Under the pieces are notes generated by a model, which worked only from the letters and a program-made list of their open reading frames with translations, searched no databases and had not been told where the DNA came from. This document shows, in pieces, positions 52,736-61,535 of a stretch of DNA of 64,000 nt (its first letter is position 1; each line of letters begins with the position of its first letter). The DNA is from Acidobacteriota bacterium (GTDB lineage Bacteria; Acidobacteriota; Terriglobia; Bryobacterales; Bryobacteraceae): positions 42,715 to 106,714 of the forward strand of contig JAFKEE010000048.1 of NCBI GenBank assembly GCA_017307505.1. Reading direction: 5' to 3'. The position numbers and the translations under genes are program-made.

Positions 52736-54424
52736 GTGCAAGAGCTGCTCCAATCCGAAATCAGGAAGCCGGCAGCAGACGACGGAGCGAAAACGGCCAA
52801 CGCTCACGCTGTCCTGGTGGCGCACTTCTTCGGACGCTTCTTCGACAAGGAAGCGCTCTCCCCCCAAGGTGACCCCGAAGCAAGCCTGGCTCAGCTGTTG
52901 GGGATTCTGGCGGCGCCCAGCGCCTTTTTCGTGCTGCTCTTCCGGCCATTCGGGATGACGGCCTGGTCACTGGTCACGCTGCGCCACATGTTTGTCTCCC
53001 TGTCGATGCTGGTGATGGGCTTTATCCTGGTCTTCGAGTGGGACGCCCTGTTCCCGGACCGACGCGACTATCAGATTCTGACGCCGCTGCCTCTGAAGCG
53101 GCTCCAGATGTTCACGGCCAAGCTGCTGGCCATTGCGCTTCTGATGGGCATCTTTCTGGTGGATGTGAACCTGTTTGGCACCTTGCTCTGGCCCGGCATC
53201 GAGAGCAAGGGTGGGCTTTTTGACAACTGGGCCAGGCACATCTTTGTGGTTGGCTCGGCCGGGTTGTTCATGGCTTTGGCGGTGGCTGTGCTGCGCGGCG
53301 CGCTAGTCTTGCTTTTCAGCGGGTGGCTGCTGCGGCGTCTTTCGGTGATCGTGCAGACGCTGCTGATGAGCCTGTTCGTCATGCTGCTGGTGGTGACGCC
53401 TTTCATCGGGATGAGCACCCGGATGCTGGTGAATTCGAAACATTGGCTTCTGTACTGCCTGCCGAGTGTATGGTTCACCGCCCTCTACGAATGGCTGAGC
53501 CCGGCCACCAGGAACCAGACATTTCGTGAGATGGGACCGGTCGCCCTGGAGGCTCTTGGCGCGGCCTTGCTGCTGTTCGCGGTGACCTACCTGCCAGCGT
53601 ACCGGCTGCAGGTACGGCGCGTGGTGGAGGCCCCCGAACCCAACCCGGGCGGCCCGGGCTTCGTGCGGCGGAATCTCGCGCGTCTGCTCAACAGGTTCGT
53701 CCTCTCCGGCGCTGTTGAGCGGGCCGTATTCCATTTCATTACGGAGACTATCGCGCGCAGCCCGAAGCACCGGCTGTTTCTCGCAATGTATGGCGGCCTG
53801 GGCGCTGCCCTCGCCTTCTTCCATTTCACGATGGGGCGGAACGGCAGGCTGCAACTTCCATTGGTGCTTTCCTTCATCCTTGTTTCGGGACTGCGAGCCG
53901 CTTTCAACTTTCCCTCGGAGCTGAATGCCAACTGGTTGTTCCAGATGACCGACGCGCAGATCGCAACGCCCTGCCTGCGGGCCACCCGCAAGTGGATCGT
54001 GCTTTGCGCGATCGTTCCAATGTTCGCCGCCTTCGCCGTGATGGAGTTCCATTATTTCCCATGGCGCCAGGCGGTTTACCATCTGGCGTACGGGCTGACA
54101 CTCTCCGTGGTGATGATGGAACTACTGTTCCTGAGCTACCGCAAGGTGCCCTTCACCTGCTCGTTCTATCCGGGGAAGGTAAACCTGGTCGGACTGATGG
54201 TGATCTATGTCCTCGGCTTCACCACCTACAGCGAATGGATGGCGCGGCTGGAGGTTTGGATGTACGGTTCGCTGCTGGCAACCTCGATCTTTTACGCCAC
54301 AGCGGCCACGGTCCTGATCCTCCTGGGGCTCTGGCGGCAAACGCTGCTGCGCGAGACGACCACCGTCAATTTCGAAGATATCGATGAGAACTCGATTCGC
54401 ACACTCGGGCTGGTGATTCGATAG
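52736..54424 (+). CDS. ABC exporter membrane subunit (unclassified permease)
   Basis: This 562-residue protein has about twelve hydrophobic helices, beginning near residue 55 (AAPSAFFVLLFRPFG), and two halves split by a cytoplasmic linker (VRRVVEAPEPNPGGPGFVRR, about residues 300-320). FEWDALFPDRRDYQILTPLPL near residue 100 is typical of a class of large one-gene ABC permeases coupled to NatA-like ATPases. GTG at 52736 is used because the frame has no ATG near and is closed just upstream; no clear ribosome site. The ATPase gene follows after 15 bp. Substrate unknown. Confidence 0.82.
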   Translation: MQELLQSEIRKPAADDGAKTANAHAVLVAHFFGRFFDKEALSPQGDPEASLAQLLGILAAPSAFFVLLFRPFGMTAWSLVTLRHMFVSLSMLVMGFILVFEWDALFPDRRDYQILTPLPLKRLQMFTAKLLAIALLMGIFLVDVNLFGTLLWPGIESKGGLFDNWARHIFVVGSAGLFMALAVAVLRGALVLLFSGWLLRRLSVIVQTLLMSLFVMLLVVTPFIGMSTRMLVNSKHWLLYCLPSVWFTALYEWLSPATRNQTFREMGPVALEALGAALLLFAVTYLPAYRLQVRRVVEAPEPNPGGPGFVRRNLARLLNRFVLSGAVERAVFHFITETIARSPKHRLFLAMYGGLGAALAFFHFTMGRNGRLQLPLVLSFILVSGLRAAFNFPSELNANWLFQMTDAQIATPCLRATRKWIVLCAIVPMFAAFAVMEFHYFPWRQAVYHLAYGLTLSVVMMELLFLSYRKVPFTCSFYPGKVNLVGLMVIYVLGFTTYSEWMARLEVWMYGSLLATSIFYATAATVLILLGLWRQTLLRETTTVNFEDIDENSIRTLGLVIR

Positions 54425-54439
54425 CGCAGGAGGTCCGTC

Positions 54440-55213
54440 ATGCTGGAACTGGCTGGACTCACGAAATATTACCGGAACAACGCCGTGGTGGAGGACGTTA
54501 GCTTCCAGGTACTGCCGGGCGAAGTAACCGGATATCTGGGGCCTAACGGATCAGGCAAGTCGACCACGGTCAAGATGATCACCGGCCTGCTGGAGCCAAG
54601 CGCCGGAAAGGTGATGCTGGATGGCCGGGACGTCAGTGAAGACTGGACGGGATTCAAGAGACGCCTGGGCTACGTGCCGGAAGAGGCCATCCTTTACTCC
54701 TACCTGACCGGTCTCGAATACCTGCGTCTCATTGGCCGCCTGCGAGGACTTCGGGAACGGGAGGTGGAGCAGCGCGCCAACGATCTGCTGGAGCTGTTCT
54801 CATTACACGCCTTCCGGCACGGCGCAATCTCTACCTATTCCAAGGGCATGCGCCAGCGGATTCTGATCTCGGCCGCCCTGATGCACAACCCGGATCTGCT
54901 CATTCTGGACGAACCGCTTTCGGGCATGGATGTGACTTCGGCTCAATTGTTCAAACACCTTCTGGACGAACTGGCACGCCAGGGTAAGATGATCCTCTAC
55001 ATCTCCCACGTGCTGGAAGTGGTGGAGCGCGTTTGCGAGCGGGTGGTGATCATATACAAAGGCCGCATCATGGCCAACGACTCAGTTGAACGCCTGCGGG
55101 ACCTCATGCACCTCTCCTCGCTGGAGCAGATCTTCTCGGAACTGGTGGAGCAGCGGGATCTGCAGGCGGTGGCTCGCGACATCGCGACCGTGATCCAGCC
55201 CACGCGAGTGTGA
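54440..55213 (+). CDS. ABC transporter ATP-binding protein (NatA/CcmA class)
   Basis: This 257-residue ATPase has Walker A GPNGSGKST, Q-loop LGYVPEEAILY, the signature as YSKGMRQRILISAAL (SKGMRQR instead of SGGQ, normal for this class), Walker B LLILDEPLSGMD and H-switch YISHVLE. The ribosome site AGGAGG is 7-12 bp before the ATG, in the 15-bp gap after the permease gene. The two form one exporter. Confidence 0.93.
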   Translation: MLELAGLTKYYRNNAVVEDVSFQVLPGEVTGYLGPNGSGKSTTVKMITGLLEPSAGKVMLDGRDVSEDWTGFKRRLGYVPEEAILYSYLTGLEYLRLIGRLRGLREREVEQRANDLLELFSLHAFRHGAISTYSKGMRQRILISAALMHNPDLLILDEPLSGMDVTSAQLFKHLLDELARQGKMILYISHVLEVVERVCERVVIIYKGRIMANDSVERLRDLMHLSSLEQIFSELVEQRDLQAVARDIATVIQPTRV

Positions 55214-55226
55214 TATCTTGCCCACG

Positions 55227-56066
55227 ATGCTAAGTTCAACGTTTTCTCGTCGTTCCTTCCTGGCAGCGGCAGCGGCTGCCACCGTTGTTTCGGCAAAAGG
55301 CAAGAAGATCCCGGTAGGGCTGGAGCTGTTTTCGGTTCGCGACATTCTGGCAAAAGACATGATGGATACGGTCCGCCAGGTCGCCAAGCTTGGCTATGAT
55401 GGTGTCGAGTTTTTCTCCCCCTACTTCTCGTGGACCACGGCTCAGGCCAAAGATGTCCGCAAACTGCTGGACGATTTGAATATCAAAGCGTTTTCGACGC
55501 ATAACAGCGCAAGTTCCTTCGCGCCTGAGAACGTGGACAAAGCCATCGAGCTGAACACGATCATCGGCAGCAAGTTCATAGTGATGGCCAGTTCCGGAAA
55601 GGTGGAGGGGCTGGACGGCTGGAAGAAGGTGGCGGCCACCCTTTCGCAAGGTCACGAGAAGTTCATGAAAGCCGGTATCCGCGGCGGCTATCACAACCAC
55701 CAGACGGAGTTTAAGCCGCTGGATGGCACGCGTCCGATAGAAATCCTGGCTAAGGAGACGCCGAAGACTCTGATGCTGCAACTGGATATCGGAACCTGTA
55801 TCGAAGCCGGTTCCGATCCGGTAGAGTGGATCAATCAGAATCCGGGCCGGATCAACTGCATCCACTGCAAGGACTGGTCGCCGGACAAGGCACTCGGCTA
55901 TAAGGTGCTGTTTGGCGAAGGCGCGGCTCCGTGGAAGAAGATTTTTGAGGCCGCCGAAAAGAAGGGTGGCATTGAGTATTATCTAGTGGAGCAGGAAGGC
56001 AGCCGGTTCTCCTCCATTGAGTCAGCGCAACGCTGCCTGGAGTCGTTCAAGAAGATACACGGCTAG
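55227..56066 (+). CDS. Exported sugar phosphate isomerase/epimerase-like TIM barrel
   Basis: This 279-residue protein has a Tat signal (FSRRSFLAAAAAATVVSAKG) and then the xylose-isomerase-like barrel: KKIPVGLELFSVRDIL, GYDGVEFFSPYFS, GGYHNHQTEFKPLDG with metal-site histidines and a glutamate, LMLQLDIGTCIEAGSDPV and NCIHCKDWSP. Members of this exported branch act with DUF1080 and Gfo/Idh proteins on 3-keto sugars. TATCTT at 55214-55219 is 7 nt before the ATG, so it may be transcribed from its own promoter. Confidence 0.9.
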   Translation: MLSSTFSRRSFLAAAAAATVVSAKGKKIPVGLELFSVRDILAKDMMDTVRQVAKLGYDGVEFFSPYFSWTTAQAKDVRKLLDDLNIKAFSTHNSASSFAPENVDKAIELNTIIGSKFIVMASSGKVEGLDGWKKVAATLSQGHEKFMKAGIRGGYHNHQTEFKPLDGTRPIEILAKETPKTLMLQLDIGTCIEAGSDPVEWINQNPGRINCIHCKDWSPDKALGYKVLFGEGAAPWKKIFEAAEKKGGIEYYLVEQEGSRFSSIESAQRCLESFKKIHG

Positions 56067-56175
56067 ATGTCGTCCACAGGTGCGAGGGGGTGTGCTCCCG
56101 CCCCCTTCCCTGCCCGCTGCAAACTCTTCCCGCCCGGAAATTACCCTTCGCCGGCGTTCGCGTCTGACTACTCCG

Positions 56176-57291
56176 ATGCGAATGCTTAGACTCCTTTTCC
56201 CACTTACTCTGGCCGCGGTTGCCTGGGCCCAATATCCGGGCCTGACGCTCCCGCCGAGCGGCAATAACCAAAAAGCAGCGGTCGTCCAGTACATTGGCCC
56301 TGTGAAGGTGAGTATTGAATACTCCAGCCCCGCGGTGCATGGTCCGGACGGCAAAGACCGGCGTGGACAGATATGGGGCAAGCTTGTGCCCTATGGCATG
56401 ACCAATCTGGGATTCGGTAGTGGCAACCCAGGCCCCTGGCGGGCAGGCGCCAACGAGAACACGGTGCTGACGGTGTCGCATGATGTGTTGATCGAGGGCA
56501 AGCCGCTGCCGGCCGGCCGCTACGGACTACATATGCTGGCGGGAGCCGGGGATTGGACCCTGATCCTGTCGAACAATGCGGACGCCTGGGGCAGTTTCTT
56601 CTACGAGGAAGGCCAGGACGCCCTGCGAGTTACCGTAAAACCGCAGAAGCACGACTACCGCGAGTATCTGACCTACGAATTCACTGGCCGAAAGCCCACT
56701 CAGGCCACAGCCGAGCTGCAATGGGAGGATCTTTCCGTTCCATGGACAATCCAGGTAGCAAACGTGAACGATGTCTACGTCTCCCAACTGCAGAAGGAAC
56801 TCACCACGACGCCTGGGTTCAGCCATGAAGGTTACGTCTCGGCGGTGCAGTTTTGCCTGGCGGAGAATACTCATCTCGAACAGGCGCTGAAATGGGCGGA
56901 TGCCGCCATCAACATGCGCTATGTCGGCCAGGCGAATTTCCTCACCCTGAGCACCAAGGCCCAGGTGCTCTCCAGGCTGAAGCGGGACGCCGAAGCCAAG
57001 GAGATTATGTTGACTGCCTTGAATCATCCGACCGCGACGCCGCTGCTGATTCATCAGTACGGCCGTCAACTATTGAATGACAAGAAGAACCAGGAGGCGC
57101 TCGAGGTCTTTCAGCTGAACGCGAAGCGAAACGGAGATGTCTGGCCTGTGAACGTCGGGCTGGCACGAGCCTATGCAGCAGTAGGCGACAAGCCCAAGGC
57201 GCTGGAACATGCGAAGAAAGCGCTGGCCCAGGCACCGGATGAGGTAAACAGGAAGAGCCTGGAAGGCATGGTAGAGACGTTGTCGCATTAA
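56176..57291 (+). CDS. DUF2911 protein with TPR-like C-terminus, exported
   Basis: This 371-residue protein has a signal peptide (LRLLFPLTLAAVAWAQ). The DUF2911 domain (about residues 35-180) is seen in KVSIEYSSPAVHGPDGKDRRGQIWGKLVPYG, WRAGANENTVLTVSHDVLIEGKPLPAGRYGLHM and ILSNNADAWGSFFY. The C-terminal half is made of helical hairpins of the TPR type (ALKWADAAINMRYVGQANFL, YGRQLLNDKKNQEALEVFQL, NVGLARAYAAVGDKPKALEHAKK). Function of DUF2911 is unknown; it is often found in Acidobacteria and Bacteroidetes. Two ATGs six bases apart (56176 and 56182) are equal start candidates. Confidence 0.9.
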   Translation: MRMLRLLFPLTLAAVAWAQYPGLTLPPSGNNQKAAVVQYIGPVKVSIEYSSPAVHGPDGKDRRGQIWGKLVPYGMTNLGFGSGNPGPWRAGANENTVLTVSHDVLIEGKPLPAGRYGLHMLAGAGDWTLILSNNADAWGSFFYEEGQDALRVTVKPQKHDYREYLTYEFTGRKPTQATAELQWEDLSVPWTIQVANVNDVYVSQLQKELTTTPGFSHEGYVSAVQFCLAENTHLEQALKWADAAINMRYVGQANFLTLSTKAQVLSRLKRDAEAKEIMLTALNHPTATPLLIHQYGRQLLNDKKNQEALEVFQLNAKRNGDVWPVNVGLARAYAAVGDKPKALEHAKKALAQAPDEVNRKSLEGMVETLSH

Positions 57292-57332
57292 ACCGCCTTG
57301 CCCCCGATGCCGCGGCTGAGTATGCTGCTGGC

Positions 57333-57725
57333 ATGCGCGACGGGCGGCTGGTTCTCTTTCTTTTGAGCGCGCTGGGTCTTGCGTATGCGGTGTTCGGCGC
57401 GCTCCACGACATCTCCACTGGACACCAGGACTCTTACTGGTTTGAGTCTGCATTTCTGGCCGTCAGCCTGCCCGCGGCGGTGCTGCTGCATTGGCGGGCC
57501 AGCCGCACCTTGCCGTCACGCGGACGGCTGGTCTGGCTGCTCACCGCCTCTGGCCTGCTGATGCTCTTCTGCATGGCAGCGGTAAGCGCCTCCGTCCGGC
57601 CCAAACATACCAATGACGGGGCTGTGGGAACGGCGTTCCTAATGATTGGGATTCCGCTATTTATCGCGGTGGGCCGGCAGTTGTTTCACGAGGTGGCCTG
57701 CCTGCACGGGAAGCCCGTGCATTGA
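57333..57725 (+). CDS. Small four-helix membrane protein of unknown function
   Basis: This 130-residue protein has four hydrophobic helices (about residues 5-24, 41-57, 70-88 and 100-118) and a C-terminus FHEVACLHGKPVH. TATGCT at 57321-57326 lies 6 nt before the ATG and no ribosome site is present. No family recognised. Confidence 0.65.
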   Translation: MRDGRLVLFLLSALGLAYAVFGALHDISTGHQDSYWFESAFLAVSLPAAVLLHWRASRTLPSRGRLVWLLTASGLLMLFCMAAVSASVRPKHTNDGAVGTAFLMIGIPLFIAVGRQLFHEVACLHGKPVH

Positions 57726-57784
57726 CGGTCCGATGCACAACCGGGTGGCCGTTGGCCATATACTGACGGCAGAGACCTTTCCCG

Positions 57785-59278
57785 ATGCCGATCTCCGAAA
57801 TCTCCCGCCGCGCGTTTGTCGCCTCCCTCGCCGCCGCCACTCAGATCTCCGCCGCCGATGACGGCTGGATCTCCCTCTTTGACGGCTCCTCTCTCAAGGG
57901 CTGGAAACCCAGCGAAAACAAAGGAACCTGGAAGGTCGTTGATGGGTTGCTATCGAATGATGGCGGCCGGTCGCATCTGTTCTACGACGGTCCGGTGAAG
58001 GGAGCCGACTTCCGCAACTTTGAACTTGAAGCGGAAGTCATGACGAAGCCGGGCTGCAACTCGGGGATCTACTTCCATACCTCCTATCAGGAATCGGGCT
58101 TCCCCCAGAAGGGCTTCGAAGTTCAGGTCAACAATTCGGCGACCGGTGAGGGCACGTACCGGGAACGCAAGAAGACGGCTTCCCTCTATGGCGTCCGGAA
58201 TGTCTACAAACAGTTCGTCCCTGATAACGAGTGGTTCAAGCTGCATATCACGGTGCGCATGAAGAATATTCAAGTGCGGCTGAACGACATGCTGATGGTA
58301 GATTACAACGAGCCTGCTCCACCTGTAATTGCCGAGGGCTCGGAGCGCGGACGGTTTCTGGATCACGGTACGTTCGCGCTGCAGGGGCATGATCCGGGCT
58401 CGCACGTGATGTACCGGAGCATCCGCGTCCGGCCGCTGGCGGACGAGTTGCCCACGACGAAGATCGCCTACCCGGAACCCGACCAGACCTTCCGGGACAT
58501 CATCACCTACGGCGCCCACAATATCCCGATGGTCGATTTCCATGTGCACCTGAAGCTCGGCCTTACGTTGGAGCAGGCTCTGCACAAATCGAGGCAGGAC
58601 GGCATCATGTACGGGATCGCCGTCAATTGCGGCAAGGGTTTTCCCGTGCAGGACGATGCCACGGCGCGACAGTTCGTGGATAGCCTGAAGGGTCAACCGG
58701 TGTTCATCGCGATGCAGGCGGAAGGCCGCGAGTGGACGCAGATGTTCTCCAGCAAGACAGCGGCCCTGTTCGATTATGTCTTCACCGATTCCATGACCTG
58801 GACGGACAATCGCGGCCGGCGCATGCGCACCTGGCTTCCGAACGAAGTCGGGGCCATTGCCGACCCGCAGGAGTTCATGGATACGCTGGTCGATCGCGCT
58901 GTCGGTATCCTCGATAAGGAACCGGTCGACATCTACGTCAACCCGACCTTTCTGCCCGACATCATCGCGAAGGACTACACCACCTTGTGGACTGAGGAAC
59001 GGATGAAGAAGGTTGTGGCTGCCCTCGCACGCAATGGCGTGGCGATGGAGATTAACAACCGATATAAGCTGCCCAGCTCTTCCTTCATTCAGATGGCAAA
59101 GGGCGCCGGCGTTAAGTTCACCATGGGCACAAACAATACCGGTCCAGCTGATCTTTTGCGGTGCGAATACGGTTTGCAGATGATCAAAGAATGCAAATTA
59201 GGCTGGCAGGACTTCTTTGTTCCTGGAGCCTTCGGCCCCAAGGCAGTGGAACGCAAGCCCAATGCTCTAAAAGGGTAA
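57785..59278 (+). CDS. DUF1080 domain fused to a PHP/amidohydrolase-like domain, exported
   Basis: This 497-residue protein has a Tat signal (SRRAFVASLAAATQISA). Residues about 25-225 are a DUF1080 lectin-like domain (WISLFDGSSLKGWKPSENK, LEAEVMTKPGCNSGIYFHTS, FALQGHDPGSHVMYRSIRVRP). Residues about 250-490 look like a PHP or amidohydrolase barrel: MVDFHVHLKLG gives the first His-x-His metal pair, VDIYVNPTFLPD and AMEINNRYKLPSSSFIQMAK fit the later strands, and KFTMGTNNTGPADL ends it. Such a join suggests one polypeptide that binds a glycan and cleaves a phospho- or amide bond of it. Confidence 0.86.
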   Translation: MPISEISRRAFVASLAAATQISAADDGWISLFDGSSLKGWKPSENKGTWKVVDGLLSNDGGRSHLFYDGPVKGADFRNFELEAEVMTKPGCNSGIYFHTSYQESGFPQKGFEVQVNNSATGEGTYRERKKTASLYGVRNVYKQFVPDNEWFKLHITVRMKNIQVRLNDMLMVDYNEPAPPVIAEGSERGRFLDHGTFALQGHDPGSHVMYRSIRVRPLADELPTTKIAYPEPDQTFRDIITYGAHNIPMVDFHVHLKLGLTLEQALHKSRQDGIMYGIAVNCGKGFPVQDDATARQFVDSLKGQPVFIAMQAEGREWTQMFSSKTAALFDYVFTDSMTWTDNRGRRMRTWLPNEVGAIADPQEFMDTLVDRAVGILDKEPVDIYVNPTFLPDIIAKDYTTLWTEERMKKVVAALARNGVAMEINNRYKLPSSSFIQMAKGAGVKFTMGTNNTGPADLLRCEYGLQMIKECKLGWQDFFVPGAFGPKAVERKPNALKG

Positions 59279-59642
59279 TGGCGCCCAATCCTGTTGTATT
59301 TTTCAACAGCACACACCGCCTAAACAGATCCGCATAACTGGCAATCCGATTGCTAGGTAAGGGGAACTAACGAAGGGTGCAATAAGCTCTCTGAAGGCGT
59401 TCCAGCTTCTCCGTAACGGGTGATCGAGATTGCCGCTGCCCACCAGCAGGGCCTTCTCCAAGAGCTGTCCGGTTTGTATGCAGTGGGGCCAGGCGACAAT
59501 CCCGGCCCTAACCTCCCGGCGCTTCCGGAATTTCTTACCGGAAGTTGAGCCGTAATTACCGACCCACCGCCAAATCGAGAGCATTCGCCTCCGGGGCGTG
59601 CGAGTATACGCGCGCCCAGTGGATTGTGCAGTTGGATTGGTA
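59279..59642. promoter_or_regulatory. 364-bp non-coding region before the cytochrome genes
   Basis: No credible gene in either direction. The only clear signal is an inverted repeat, TTCCGG at 59523-59528 and CCGGAA at 59538-59543, about 100 bp before the first cytochrome start, which could be an operator or a small terminator-like stem. No clear promoter boxes were found. The cytochrome start itself has only a weak ribosome site (GGAT). Confidence 0.35.
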
Positions 59643-61535
59643 ATGTTCTTTCAAGGAATAAGAGCCTGGGCAAGAAGCACGCTCCTGATTGGGCTGCTTT
59701 TCAATTTGCGGACACTGCATGGGCAGATGTCGCCGGGAGAATTGTCTCATTCTCACCAGGCATTGGAAGGCGCGCTGAAATGTGCCAGCTGCCATAGTTT
59801 TGGAACAGGCGGCGCACACCTCAAATGCCTGGATTGCCATGTGGAAATTCGCCGGCGCCTCGAGCAGAAAGCCGGCTATCACGCGCAGATTGTCCGGGGA
59901 GTTGGTTCCGCCGCCGCGAGTGACTGCGCCCGTTGTCACGCTGAGCACAATGGCCGGGCCTTCGAACTGGTCCGGTGGCGTGTTCCGAAGGCCAGGTTCG
60001 ATCACAGGCAAGCCGGTTTTCCGTTGGAGGGGCGGCACGCCGGGCTGTCCTGTCAACAATGCCACCAGCCCAAGAACATCACCGAGACGGCAAGGCAGGA
60101 TCTGAAGCAGACCGACCTTTCCAAAACGCTGCTCGGCCTCAGCAGGTCCTGCGGGAGTTGTCACGAGGATGTTCACCGTGGCGCTCTCGGCGCCGGTTGC
60201 GAGAAGTGCCATTCCCAGGATCAATGGAAAAGCACAACCGGATTTCAGCACGAGCGGACAGCATTCCCCCTCACTGGTGCGCATGCCCGGGTGCGCTGCG
60301 ACGGTTGCCATAAACCACTCGCCGCATTGGGGAACCGGGTCCAGTATAAGAACTTCGTCTTTTACGAATACTGCAAGTCCTGCCATGCGGACAAGCACGG
60401 AGGAGCCTTCGCGGCCGACTGTCAGAAGTGCCATACGACAGACAACTGGAAGTCCACTCGCAGCGATTCTTCGTTTGACCACAGCCGCACCAGGTTCCCG
60501 CTGCTCGGCCTGCATCGCACAGCCGATTGCCGGAAATGCCACACGAGCGCCAACTTCCGGACGCCTGTCGCCCACGAGCGCTGCATCGACTGCCACCGCG
60601 ATCAGCACAAGGGGCAACTGCTTGCCCGCAACGGTGGGGAGTGCGCCGCCTGTCACAACGAATCCGGCTGGAAGACGGTGCTTTTCGATAGCGCAGCCCA
60701 TACTCAGACCCGCTATCCATTGACCGGCCGGCACGCCAGGGTCGCTTGTGAGAGTTGCCACTCGGGCCGAGGTACCTCGATGAATTTCCATCCGGCCTTC
60801 GAATCGTGCCTGGGCTGCCACAAGGACGGCCATGGCGGCCAGTTCACCGCTGCGCCCTGGCAGAACCGGTGTGAACGGTGCCATGGGGTGGGGGGCTGGA
60901 AGACAGTGCGCTACACGCTGATCGAGCACGCCAAGTCCAGCTTCCCTCTGGCCGGCAGCCACAAGGCGGTTCCTTGCGGTGACTGCCATCGCGCCGCCAG
61001 TGCGCCGGAGACGGTGCGATTCCACGGATTGCGGCAGGAATGCGCCACCTGCCACGAGAATCCACATAATGATGCGGCCAGCCCTGTTCTGAAGGGCAAC
61101 TGGTCCTGCGATCAGTGCCACACGGCTCGGAACTGGCGAGAGACTGCGCCTTTCGACCACGGCCGGACCGCGTTTCCGCTGCTCGGCCGGCATCGCGGCG
61201 CTGCCTGCGTGGGGTGCCACAAACCTGCTACGGCCAACGCCCGGCGCACGATCGTATTTCACACGGCGGGCAAAGAGTGCGCCTCCTGCCATGCGGATGT
61301 CCATGCCGGGCAGTTTCGCGGCTCCGGCCAGATGCAGCCCGATTGCGGCCGGTGTCACGGGCCCACCAACTGGCGCGCTGAGACATTCGACCACCAGAAG
61401 CACTCCACTTTTTCGCTGGCAGGCGCGCATGAACACGTGCCCTGCCGGATGTGCCACTCAGGCCAAACCGGCGCCACCGGGAAAGTGGTGATTTATCGCG
61501 GAACCCCCAGACGTTGCGAGGCATGCCACGAATGA
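59643..61535 (+). CDS. Multihaem c-type cytochrome, 23 CxxCH sites
   Basis: This 630-residue exported protein has a signal peptide (ARSTLLIGLLFNLRTLHGQ) and 23 CxxCH motifs, the first in ALKCASCHSF and the last four residues before its end. Between haem sites the pattern FDHxxTxFPLxGxH recurs (for example SFDHSRTRFPLLGLH, PFDHGRTAFPLLGRH); its histidines are probably distal haem ligands. Repeats are irregular, unlike in the next gene. One haem per 27 residues makes a dense wire-like electron carrier in periplasm or on the surface. The ATG at 59643 is used; a GTG 45 bases upstream is in frame. Its stop overlaps the start of the next gene. Confidence 0.93.
   Translation: MFFQGIRAWARSTLLIGLLFNLRTLHGQMSPGELSHSHQALEGALKCASCHSFGTGGAHLKCLDCHVEIRRRLEQKAGYHAQIVRGVGSAAASDCARCHAEHNGRAFELVRWRVPKARFDHRQAGFPLEGRHAGLSCQQCHQPKNITETARQDLKQTDLSKTLLGLSRSCGSCHEDVHRGALGAGCEKCHSQDQWKSTTGFQHERTAFPLTGAHARVRCDGCHKPLAALGNRVQYKNFVFYEYCKSCHADKHGGAFAADCQKCHTTDNWKSTRSDSSFDHSRTRFPLLGLHRTADCRKCHTSANFRTPVAHERCIDCHRDQHKGQLLARNGGECAACHNESGWKTVLFDSAAHTQTRYPLTGRHARVACESCHSGRGTSMNFHPAFESCLGCHKDGHGGQFTAAPWQNRCERCHGVGGWKTVRYTLIEHAKSSFPLAGSHKAVPCGDCHRAASAPETVRFHGLRQECATCHENPHNDAASPVLKGNWSCDQCHTARNWRETAPFDHGRTAFPLLGRHRGAACVGCHKPATANARRTIVFHTAGKECASCHADVHAGQFRGSGQMQPDCGRCHGPTNWRAETFDHQKHSTFSLAGAHEHVPCRMCHSGQTGATGKVVIYRGTPRRCEACHE

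Noticed and set aside
59303..59584. 93-codon minus-strand frame in the gap before the cytochromes
   Set aside because: No ribosome site, signal or family resemblance; composition looks like non-coding sequence.
59556..61457. Long open frame (633 codons) on the minus strand opposite the 23-haem cytochrome gene
   Set aside because: It mirrors the coding frame of a Cys/His-rich GC-rich gene, its protein has no recognisable motif, and the opposite strand gives an unmistakable cytochrome.
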